Source: Thoreauomyces humboldtii
Taxonomy: Eukaryota > Chytridiomycota > Chytridiomycetes > Spizellomycetales > Powellomycetaceae
NCBI GenBank assembly: GCA_027596035.1
Contig: JADGJA010000463.1
Span: 1-17,833, forward strand
Length of the DNA: 17,833 nt
Direction of reading: 5' to 3'
The position numbers and the translations under genes are program-made. The notes under the pieces were generated by a model. That model had not been told where the DNA came from, made no database searches, and worked only from the letters and a program-made list of their open reading frames with translations. Shown piece after piece: positions 1 to 8,446 of this stretch (its first letter is position 1; the number at the start of each line of letters is the position of its first letter).

Positions 1-613
1 CCCCCCAACCCTTTTTTCTTCTTCTTCCCTTCCCAAGGCCATACCCGTCGTCGTATAGGTCATCTGCAGGGTACCGGTAGTTTGAACACGGAGTGATAGG
101 AAGTTCGCATTCCAAGGAAAACCCTTGTTTCGAAACAGACCCAGCAAAGCGCACCCACACCCAGCAGCAACAGTCCTTCCCTCCCCTTTTCTTCTTCTTC
201 TTCTTCTTCTCGTTCTCCTTCTCCTCTCTTTCTGCTCGCTCCCCTGGATCTCTCTCTCTCTCTCTCTCTCTCTCGGTTCGGCGCTGCCCCCGTCCTTTCC
301 CCACGGCCCCTTCCTCCGACCCTTCACTTGAGCTCGTATACCGCCTGCTTCGCTTCCTCTTCGGTCTCTCGCACTCCCACCACGTACGGGGTTTAGGGTC
401 CTCTGGGTTACCTCCTGTGACGCCCCTGTGAAGACTCGCTACTCCGCCCCTCGCGCTCCCCGCCATTCGCCTTTTCTTGCCTAGCCTCCGTCACAACCTG
501 AGCAACCCGTGGACGAAGGATACACTCGGAAGCGTCTTTAACTTATCGCGGAACATCGGGCGACTCAACTCCGGGGGGGCGTGTCTAACAAAACCTCATA
601 CGTGCGCTACCAC
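1..613 (+). promoter_or_regulatory. Leader/promoter of the multi-KH gene, pyrimidine-rich and free of ATG
   Basis: No gene is seen here. The region is strongly C/T-rich on the + strand, with CTT runs near 190-210 and a (TC)13 run at 249-274. Scanning all 613 bases finds no ATG; the first is the predicted start of the KH protein at 614. Apparent long frames here need GTG or TTG starts and are composition artefacts. Pyrimidine tracts upstream of the start are common in fungal promoters. Where transcription begins cannot be read from the sequence. One ATACCC hexamer lies at 41-46. Confidence 0.6.
249..274. repeat. (TC)13 dinucleotide microsatellite
   Basis: An uninterrupted TC repeat of 26 bases within the pyrimidine-rich leader of the KH gene, preceded by a CTT trinucleotide run at about 190-210. 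It probably varies in length between strains and could serve as a promoter pyrimidine tract. Confidence 0.9.
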
Positions 614-3600
614 ATGAACCCTCTACAACCTCGGCCGCCTCTGCAGGCGGCTCACACCACCGGTCCTTCGGGCAACGGCAACCTCAACCACGACTCCGGC
701 TACAGTCACGACCATGACGCGAGCGTCGCGCCAGTTACGGTCACGTTCGGCTACTCGATAACTCGGCATTCCACCACCTCGGCTTCCTACGCAGAGGTCC
801 TTCCCCAGATCAAGGCCAAAGTGCAGGCCCTGTGCGATTCCGTGGCCGCTGAGACCGGTTGCAGCGTCTGGTGGGCCACTCCCGAGGCCACCTTGGAACG
901 TACCCGGTCGAGCAGGGAAGGTCCGGCTACCGTGCAACTTAGCTTGACGGTCGTGGGACCTTCCGCTGCTGCCGGGAGAGCTCGGGGGACTCTTCTGAGA
1001 AACATTCCCACGCAGGTATGAACCCAGGCTTCGATACCTTCCCGCGTCAAGCGACCTGCTGACTTTTGTACGACTTCCCTCAGACCATGCTGACCATCAA
1101 GGCACCAGTCCCTTTGCTTCTTGCCGCCTCCGGAGAGATGCAACCGCACGTTCGCAAACGTCTTGATGCCATCATGGCGGCCACGCGCACCGAGATCACT
1201 TGCTTTGGACAAAAGGACGATCGCTTCAGTAAATCCAGAGCTTTGGCCTCTTCGGGCTATCCTCCAGGGCCCGATCAGGGTGACAAAGGATGGGAAAGCA
1301 TGGACGTGGAGATCGTGGGAAGATGGGAGGACGCCGTCATGGCCAAGATGGATGTTCTCGTTTTTCTGGACGAGTTGGTATGGTGACTTCGATGAAAGAA
1401 ATGGACAGATCACTGCTTCTCATACCAGTCATCACTTGTTTTCAGGCTGGCCTTTACATAGAACCGCTACTCTTGGCTCCCAACCTTCACTCTGTTCTCG
1501 CCGGTCGCAAACGTTGCATCCTCGAAACGGTCATGCACGACACGCAAACCAATATCTACTTACCCACAGCGTTCCTGGCCGAGACGTGCATACCCGAAAA
1601 TACTCCGCAGATATTAGCCTACTCTCGTACGATCTGGATTGCAGGATCAGTGCAAGGCGTGCGTCAGGCGGCCGAGCGTCTTGGTTTCATGGCTCAGCAG
1701 AGGGTATGTCTTGTTTTCATGTCCCAATTTGTTGAAAGGTTGTGGGCAAGAAGCTCAAATCTCTCAACCATGCAGGCATCACTGCTCCGCACGCGAAGTA
1801 TTCCAGCGTTACCTCGGAAACTGGACTGGTTGCTACTCAACCGAAAAGAGGCGCTTCTGAAGATCATGTCAGACAACGCAACGCACATCACCATCCCGCC
1901 GCTTGGTTCCGGACACAACACGGTGCAGATAGCGGGCGACGATCGGGTCTACCTGGATCGCACCTGCAGGGTGCTCATGCACATGGTTTGCGACTTCTAC
2001 GTAGCGGGCATACAGCTGGAGTCGAACCCGATACCACTTGGAGCGAAGCCGTCGCATCCTCTCCTCAATCTGCTCAGCCAGATACCCCTCCAGACCCAAT
2101 CGGAGTTGCTGCTGTCGCCGCCGTACATTGAGCTGTACGGACTAAACCCATTCGTAAAGTCGGCTTTTCTCGCTCTTACAAGCCATCCTACCATCTTGCC
2201 GATGATCCGAGATACGAAGTTTCAGCTCGAACTCGCCCTGGAGCACCGCGATTTTATCAACGGCAAGAAGAATGGCAAGATCAACAAGATCACCAAAGTT
2301 TCGGGTTGCAGAGTTACATTCCAGGAGCATTTCAACGAGTGGAACATGTTCATCGATCTCTACAATGCCACTGCTGGCCGTTGCGTCGAAGGTCTCGGCA
2401 TGCTTGAAGACGAGCTTCCTGCCGAGATATCCTTTTACGTACCTGAAGCTTACCACAAGCGAATCATCGGCGTCGGTGGCAAGAACATCCAGCGAATCAT
2501 GAAAAAGTGGGCAGTCTACGTCAAGTTCTCGAACGCCGAAGAGTTTGCTCAACTTGGTGGTTACTTCGAGAACATGGACAATGTCATCGCTCGAACTCCC
2601 GCCAAGAACAGCCCGAGCCTCGACCAAGCCAAGGAGAACATCATGGAGCTCACTGGCGTCGACCTCAACCCCGAGCTCACAATCACCATGGCGATTCCAC
2701 GACAGATGCATCGATTGGTCGTTGGACCGCGGGCAGTCTACCTCAACGACTTGACCAAGAACACCGCCGTCGAGATTACTCTTCCTCAGAAGGACAGCGG
2801 GATGGACGACATCATCATTGCTGGCTCGGAAGGCGGAGTCAATGCGGCACGAGGACGGCTCAGTGACCTTGTTCCTGCGGTACACTTCTATACAGTTCCG
2901 GGCGGACAACCGGCGTACTTCGCCATATCGTCTGGCGACTTCACGGGGCTGAGCTTGCGATTAAGGCAAGAACTCGGCATCGACGTCTACGTTCACCAGG
3001 CTGTGTCCGAAGGCGAATTTTCCGCAGAGTGCACCTTCATGCTCTATTACCATCGTCATCATACCCCTCCCGCAACGCTCGAAGCTGCAAAGCAAATGAT
3101 CGCCGACTACCTCACCTCGAAGGGCGTTGTGGTGCAACGAACTGGGACGGAACGAAGCGGGAGCTATGCAAACTTACAACCACAACAGTCCAATTACGAC
3201 TCCTTCCAGCACTTCCACTCCAAGCTAGTTGTTGGTGTGACCAGCGCGGCCGGCGAGCGTCCAGACACCCGCGCCTTCTCGACTTTCTACCAAGAGTTGG
3301 GCGGAGCTGTGGGAATCCCACGAGCTCCGCAAGGCATGACTAGCAGCAAGTACGCGCAGTCTACGCCCAACTTGCGACAGCTATTCGAAGAGGGAAATTC
3401 TCGATCGGCAGATCTTCGACGCAGCCAGAGCGGACTCCCCGAAGATGATTCTCGAGGTCCGCTGGGAACGGCCGCCAAGTCGCTCGGCGACGATGCATCT
3501 CCTCAGTGGCCTATGCACTTTCCTCGTCATCTGGGATCCATGTCCATCGATACTTCCGCGCCAGGTGTAGCTGAGAATGAATCCGACTCGCCCGATCCGT

Positions 3601-4379
3601 TCAAGGACTCAGACCTGCTCCAGAAGTTTGCGGGAATGCTCAGTCCCATTGACGCGCCACGCATGGGTGATGTTCATCGTACATCCAGTGATCAGTACTA
3701 CGGCATGAAGATGGGCTCTTTGGACGATCGACAAAGCTTCGGCAGTGGCTCCAGAATCACCTCCAACCTGGTTCCGGACGCTAGCGCCAGTGACCCTCCG
3801 CCTACGTTCACCCTCGATACCATCCGCACCCTCTTCGCTCTCGAGCAAGCGCATCCCAAGGACTTCGAACAGACTCGCCTCCTCCTTTCGAGCCTCGATC
3901 TCGACAACTACATGGGCATCTTTGTCGATCAAGAGGTCGATTTTCCCACGCTACTGCTTTTGGGCGACGCAGACTTGAGAGAGTTAGGCGTTCGAGCATT
4001 CGGCACCCGAAAGCGAATCTTGGGTGCCATCAGGGAATGCAAGGAATGGCGAGCTGGGCAGATGGCGTCGTCTCCGCCACATCAACACGGGGGAATGGTC
4101 ATGGATCACATGGCGTCGTCGTTCGCTCACCGACAGCAGCAGCAGCAGCAGCAGCAGCAGCATCAACATCAGCATAATCAACAACAGTGGCCTTCTACAC
4201 CAGCCGGCTACGGACGACCGCGGTCTCAGCAGTCTGCACACTCAAACGTTTCACCCGAACAGCAGCAGCAACAACAGCTTCAGTATCATCTTCATCAACA
4301 ACATCAGCAGCAGCAACAGCAGGGACACTTGCCTCACCATCCCTCAAATCATCATCGTTCGAGCTTTGGCGAATACTGA
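614..4379 (+). CDS. Multi-KH RNA-binding protein with C-terminal SAM domain (Khd4/Bicaudal-C-like)
   Basis: Predicted cytoplasmic mRNA-binding regulator. Exons 614-1015, 1084-1377, 1446-1703 and 1776-4379 encode 1185 residues; all introns are phase 0 (68, 68 and 72 nt). The 72-nt intron (GTATGT, CTCAAC, CAG) is a multiple of three without a stop, so the frame also reads through it. KH-like units follow one another: a degenerate one near 137-180, one with GRKR at 252-255, one with NRKE at 340-343, one with GKKNGK at 481-486, one with the canonical loop GVGG at 550-553, and one with GPRA at 635-638. A linker of about 330 residues follows, then a SAM domain near 1010-1076 and a Gln/His-rich tail with Q9 at 1105-1113. 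KH tandems plus SAM is the Bicaudal-C layout. The adjacent GKKNGK and GVGG units recall the RNA-binding tandem of Ustilago Khd4, but orthology is inferred. The start at 614 is the first ATG of the region. Confidence 0.88.
1704..1775 (+). other. Intron 3 of the KH gene, 72 nt, open in frame
   Basis: It starts GTATGT, has a CTCAAC branch-point match near 1762 and ends CAG. It is divisible by three with no in-frame stop, so retention would add 24 residues between two KH-like units rather than truncate the protein. A naive ORF call wrongly counts it as coding. Consensus sites and the poor fit of these 24 residues to a KH fold favour splicing. Confidence 0.8.
4131..4323 (+). repeat. CAG/CAA/CAT repeats coding a Gln/His-rich tail
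   Basis: Nine CAG codons in a row at 4134-4160 are followed by mixed CAT/CAA/CAG codons to 4187. A second Gln/His-rich block runs from 4260 to 4323. Both lie in the last 85 residues of the KH protein, after the SAM domain. The pure CAG run is expected to vary in length. Such tails in RNA-binding proteins are often disordered and aggregation-prone. Confidence 0.9.
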
Positions 4380-4397
4380 TGGGCTTTTCAGCCCATC
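4378..4397 (+). other. Perfect 8-bp hairpin spanning the KH-gene stop codon
   Basis: Arm GATGGGCT (4378-4385) pairs perfectly with AGCCCATC (4390-4397) around a TTTC loop. The last two bases of the TGA stop (4377-4379) lie in the 5' arm. Eight perfect pairs with a four-base loop at exactly this place are visible in the sequence; a function in termination, stability or 3' processing is inference. Confidence 0.6.
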
Positions 4398-5158
4398 TCG
4401 TCGGGAATTCTTAATTCCTCTGCGGATCTCCCAAATACCATCATTCGCTTTCCATCCCTCGGCACTAGCAGATGTTCTCAAGGACCATTATGCCCCTTTC
4501 CTTGCCTCGAACGAACTTATCTTTTTGGAAACAGACCCTCCCGATCAGGACGGGCTGGCCCCGTCCCGGTGGGGAGTCATGCTGTCACTTTTTCTGTCAC
4601 TCCCGCAAAAATCCTTTACTCCTTCCTATTCTCCCCCCTGCATTTCTGTCACTTTCCATGCGTATATTTAGTTTTCCCTTGGGACCGTATTTCATCTTCC
4701 CTCCACTCCCCTTTCGTACGACACCGACGCATCTTCCTCACACACCTGCATGCCACTCGGTTCTGCCTTTTTGTCTAGATTTCTCAATACCACCTTAGGT
4801 TGACTTGCTTGTTATTGTGTTTGGTTTCCAGTATTGGGGTCCCTGCGTTTATTCATGGAACGCTGGAGCTCCCAGGCAAGAAGCGGAAGCCGAACAGCTT
4901 TGTTCCCCTCGACAGACGGGAAGCCTTGAAGAGCGCCTGGCTACCATGTAGCTGACGCCCACGTCCGTATGTTTCCCTTCTTCTCACAGGCAGCGGAACC
5001 CACGCAATCCAAGAAGATCGACAAAGTCAAAGCTGTTATGTACGGTCCAAAAGGGTTTCGCTATCTCATGCAAGATTATATCTTTGTCAACGCAGATCGA
5101 AAAAGAATGAACACTCCGATGAGTAGACGTAAAGTGATGAGTCAAGGCCGCAAGGAAC
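4398..5158. other. Intergenic region between convergent genes; no supported gene
   Basis: This holds the 3' flank of the KH gene and the 3' flank, possibly an alternative last exon (4984-5113), of the minus-strand gene. Bases 4400-4790 are pyrimidine-rich without coding character. Between about 4800 and 5200 both strands carry open frames that read like protein: on + a segment from about 4990 to 5200, on - the frame 5113-4984. An intron-like 3' end (TTCTTCTCACAG) ends at 4990 on +. None gives a complete start-to-stop gene, so none is called. Confidence 0.5.
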
Positions 5159-6446
5159 TCACCAAACCAAGGCGAGAGAGTCAGCGAGCGGGGCCAGGTC
5201 CAACGGATCTTGGCTGTCCAAAACTCCCGCCCCCTTCCAAGGCATCCTCTCCTTCGGCTTGCCAGCATCTCTCACGAGACGATCAAACAGACCGCTGAAC
5301 CTTCTCGCACTCGAAGCACGTCTCTGAGGATCAAAGTCACCTCCCTCCGCGACCGCAACGTCCCACGTGGCGTCCACCAGAGCCGCATGGGACGTCCATC
5401 CCTTCCCGATCTCGGCCGCGTACGCGGCAGGCGAACCCGCGATGGCGGCGAGATACTCCTCGTGATGGTGACAGTCACACGTGTCGACGTCGTGATCGAC
5501 CCAAGGACCGAGCTGGGTGCCTCTCGCGCGAGGAAGCTTGCCGGTCACGGCCCGACGAGGGGTGTGCTGATCGGCGGAGATGGCCTGAAGTTCGAGCTGC
5601 AAGGCGGGGGCGAGCGAGATTCGACGTTCTCGATGTCGGATCACTCCGTGATGTTCCGGCATCACGAACGACATGCTCTTCGGAGGGGGTGGAGGACGTG
5701 CGACTTCGCTCTCGATCCCACCTCGGACGGTTCGACGAGGGGTGGTCGATAGAGCGAAACTGATCCGACCGATGCCTTTGAAGACGTCCGTCGTGGACGG
5801 CGCAGATCGGTCTTCGGTGATCGCGGGTAGTACCTCCGCAGCCCGAGTCTTGCTCCCGCAGCACATTGTCCGTGCGGGATGCGACGGGGCCGTGGCGCGA
5901 CCGTGTCCTCGGGAATAGAAAAAGTATGCTGAAAGGAAGAAGTGAGCAAACTCAAACAACAGACGTTTCCTGAACCTTATTATGTTTACCAACGAGTTCC
6001 CTCATAAGTCGAGTTCGAGCTGCAGCAGTGGCCGCTGTCATGGTGACCGTAGTCTCTCCAGCCACGGTCAAGGTCATATCTCTGAGTGTGTTCAGGTCGC
6101 CGGCACCACCAAGATCCGGTGGGGCGTCCCCCGGACCTCCCAGTTCCGGGAAATGCGTAGCCACGCGCTCGTAGCTTCGAATGACCTACAACAACAAGTG
6201 AGTTTCGAGCGACAGGATCCAGCGTAAAATTCCACATAGTCGAAATATGCACCTCACGCTCAGTATTGCTAGGTCCATCAAAGTCCTTCAATTTGGCTAA
6301 AGGTTTCGTAAGTAAAGCACGTCTAAAAATCCGCTTTCGAGGTAAGGTCTCAGTCACTCACTCGTCCCGAGCGGAGGCGGAACCTCTGGCCGCCCGATGC
6401 GCGCATGTGCGACACGTGGAGAATCCGAGGCCTTTGACCGACCCAT
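5159..6446 (-). CDS. Unrecognised spliced gene, hypothetical protein of about 364 residues
   Basis: No family recognised. A phase-consistent chain is 6446-6362, 6296-6253, 6185-5990 and 5928-5159, with introns of 65, 67 and 61 nt: GTGAGT...TTTAG, GTGCAT...TTGTAG, GTAAAC...TTTCAG. The splice joins reconcile three frames that are open only piecewise. The chosen ATG (6446) is the first in its frame and has G at -3 and +4. The product has no clear membrane segment or signal peptide. It includes a Pro run near the middle, a CDCHHHEE motif in the second half that might bind metal, and a more orderly C-terminal part. Upstream, 6464-6447 may instead join a longer 5' exon (about 6660-6549) through an 84-nt intron. 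At the 3' end the TGA overlaps TG|GTGAGT; splicing to 5113 would replace the last residue and add 42 more. It converges with the KH gene and diverges from the thioesterase. Confidence 0.5.
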
Positions 6447-6514
6447 CGCTACCGAAGTCGAAGTCTGATCGGGAAATCACGATCGTCAGCTTTGTTTGCG
6501 GTTTAGATCCAAGA

Positions 6515-6534
6515 GCTGTCCGACAACGGACAGC
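6515..6534. repeat. Perfect inverted repeat, 8-bp arms and 4-bp loop
   Basis: GCTGTCCG at 6515-6522 and CGGACAGC at 6527-6534 flank ACAA. On the minus strand it falls in the leader, or in a predicted 84-nt intron (6548-6465), of the unrecognised gene. It could be a hairpin in RNA or a dimeric protein site in DNA; nothing in the sequence decides between these. Confidence 0.6.
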
Positions 6535-7122
6535 ACAAGATGTTTTACTGGTGACCTTTTTCTGCTTGCGGAGCTTGAACGTGCGAAGCAAGACGCGACG
6601 GTATCGAATGGGATGACGATCACGGGGAGGTAGTCGCCGTGCGATTCCCCGCCTCTTGATCTGTGCAGCAGATGATTTGTCCTGTATACTACAATTGATT
6701 CCAAGCACTATCCACACGCACCTGCTCTTCGGAGGTATCCACAGGCAATTCGCCGTATTGCTTTTCACAGGCTCTGAGGAAGAGCTGGTCTGCAACGTCA
6801 GAAGTAACCGACATGTGGAAAAGCACCAAGAAAACAGCTTTCGAGACCAGGGTCAAAAGTAGACAGGGCGGTTCCTTGATGGTATAGTGAGAAATTCGAG
6901 GTGCTCTTTCGTCCTGCTCGTCTCGGTCTCGCGGGCAGGTAGAATGGGACGAGAAAATTTCCCAAGCCGTATCTGCTTATCTACTCCTCTGCGGAAATCC
7001 ACATGACGCCGACAAGAAGGTTTGCAATGGTTGGCCGAAAGGTTCGGAACATGTCGGTCCAAGAATAGAAACCTGACGCAAGGCCTTGACCAGCTGAGCC
7101 ATTTCGCTTAGAATCTGAATTC

Positions 7123-7156
7123 ATATGACCGGGCACCCGTCATATCTAGGCACGTG
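7123..7156. promoter_or_regulatory. Imperfect palindrome followed by a CACGTG box
   Basis: ATATGAC (7123-7129) is matched by GTCATAT (7139-7145), with further GGG/CCC pairing inside the spacer, and the hexamer CACGTG lies at 7151-7156. It lies about 155 bp before the first thioesterase ATG in the divergent region. CACGTG is the core site of fungal bHLH regulators; use here is inferred from position only. Confidence 0.35.
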
Positions 7157-7311
7157 TCCATTCATCGTCTACAAATGGGCTCCACCTCGCATCTTCTACT
7201 GCCCTCTCTACGATTTCGGCAGGGTGTGTTGAAAAGTTATGACACGTCTGCCGTAGACCGCAGCACTCAGAAGAGGGGGACCTGCATTTACTCCTTCTCC
7301 TCTGCTTCCCA

Positions 7312-8446
7312 ATGCAACTTCGATCAGCCAACGGCTCGCCTGCCCCCGGCTTGCTTCTGGGAGTGCTATCCGTTCTGGGCGGAGTGTTGACTTGGTGGCT
7401 GTGGAGATCCATTAGCATCTCTGGTCCATCCAAAGGCGATGCCACAGCTGCCGTTCATGATAACCCGGCAGATAGAGATCACCACCAAAGTCAACATAGC
7501 ATCATGGTTCCATCAGTCCTCAAAGTGGCGGTAGTTCCCGCGGTCAGCAAGCATACGGCGACCATGTTCTTTCTCCACGGTCTGGGAGACTCTGGGCACG
7601 GATGGTGCGTCTCGTCGATCTACGAGCGGAGGGCCTGGCGGAGTTGCTTTCAAGTTGGCTGATCGAAAAGGCTTGCAGGATACCAGTAGCTCAAATACTA
7701 CAGCCGTTACTTCCCCACGTCAAGTTCGTGCTTCCTCATGCTCCGAGTCGGCCGGTCACGGTAAACTTCGGAATGGCGATGCCAGCCTGGTAAAATCCTT
7801 GTCCAACGTCTCTCAGGAAATCGGAAGAGTCCTTCTCTGACATGATGGGGATAGGTACGACATTGCAAATTTCGGTCCAGGGGGAACGGAGGATAGTGAA
7901 GGTGTCTCCACCTCCGTGTCACAAAGTAGGTGCAGTTGAGGAGGGTCCAAATCCGCGACTTCTCGACTAACACCAAAGCTTTCTCGAAGTTTCGCACCTG
8001 ATAAACGAGGAGATCAAGGCTGGGATTCCCGCGAATAGGATCGTCCTTGGGGGTTTCTCGCAAGGATCAGCAGTTTCGATAATCTACTCGTTGGCTAGCG
8101 AGATCAAGCTGGCTGGATTTGTGGCCTTGAGCGGGTACCTACCACTTACTAATGCCAACCTCGAAAAGGTGAGAGCATACTTGTGTTTAGCAAGGAAGAT
8201 CCACAAATCTGATGGTCTGGACGGGCATAGATACGTAAGCCCGAAAACAAGGACACAGCAATGCTGATGTGCCACGGCGCAGAAGACGAGGTTGTTGCTT
8301 ACAGATGGGGAAAGATGTCATACGAAAAGCTCCTCGAGCTGGGAAAGAAGGTCAACGATTTCAAGACTTACAGGGGCATGGGTCACTCGTCGTGTCCGGA
8401 GGAAATACAGGATGTAGCGGCCTTCCTGCAGTCGGTTCTTCCTTGA
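7312..8446 (+). CDS. APT1: Acyl-protein thioesterase 1 (alpha/beta hydrolase) with N-terminal membrane segment
   Basis: Hydrolyses the thioester that attaches palmitate to proteins; this family also has lysophospholipase activity. Exons 7312-7604, 7679-7789, 7855-7929, 7979-8168 and 8231-8446 give 294 residues; introns are 74, 65, 49 and 62 nt. Family marks are HGLGDSGHGW at 89-98, KFVLPHAPSRPVTVNFGMAM near 114-133, the nucleophile elbow GFSQGS with Ser187, Asp242 in HGAEDEVV, and His275 in GMGHSSCPEE. The usual G after SQG is Ser here. The catalytic domain begins near Met65, which gives about 230 residues, the family's normal length. The extra 64 residues carry one hydrophobic segment (about 13-31, ending WWLW), so the long form is predicted to be membrane-anchored. 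The third intron was placed at AG|GTGCAG with branch GACTAAC; this leaves a short Ser-rich insert before the helix leading to GIPANRIVLGGF. For the last intron an acceptor at 8239 is also possible. Confidence 0.9.

Larger units (their letters stand above)
6447..7311. promoter_or_regulatory. Divergent intergenic region between the unrecognised gene and the thioesterase
   Basis: Both flanking genes read outward, so this region should hold both promoters and leaders. It contains a perfect 8-bp-arm palindrome (6515-6534), an imperfect palindrome (7123-7145) and a CACGTG hexamer (7151-7156). On the minus strand, strong splice-like sites (CAG|GTGCGT at 6722/6721, CTGCACAG ending at 6661, GTAAAA at 6548, GATCAG ending at 6465) suggest spliced 5' exons of the minus gene may extend into it. 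No complete extra gene could be built. Confidence 0.5.

Noticed and set aside
93..431. Long + frames in the leader of the KH gene
   Set aside because: They open with GTG or TTG and are Ser/Leu/Pro-rich by reading the pyrimidine tracts; there is no ATG before 614.
581..613. In-frame extension of the KH protein upstream of ATG 614
   Set aside because: It depends on GTG initiation at 581; no upstream ATG exists in any frame.
4472..4798. + frames of about 70-110 codons in the 3' flank of the KH gene
   Set aside because: Composition follows the pyrimidine-rich flank; codon use is unlike the neighbouring genes and no domain is seen.
6722..6814. Minus-strand ORF MSVTSDVADQLFLRACEKQY… ending at a strong CAG|GTGCGT donor, as first exon of the unrecognised gene
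   Set aside because: It exits in phase 0, while the good acceptor at 6661 needs two leftover bases to enter the frame that continues downstream. Only weak alternative sites would join it, so it is not included, though it remains a candidate.
6853..7062. Minus-strand frame upstream of the unrecognised gene
   Set aside because: It needs a TTG start and has no splice link to the downstream exons.
5364..7156. Four CACGTG hexamers (5364, 5478, 6413, 7151) as a control cluster
   Set aside because: Four in the whole window is about the chance expectation, and three lie in coding sequence. Only the 7151 copy has promoter position.
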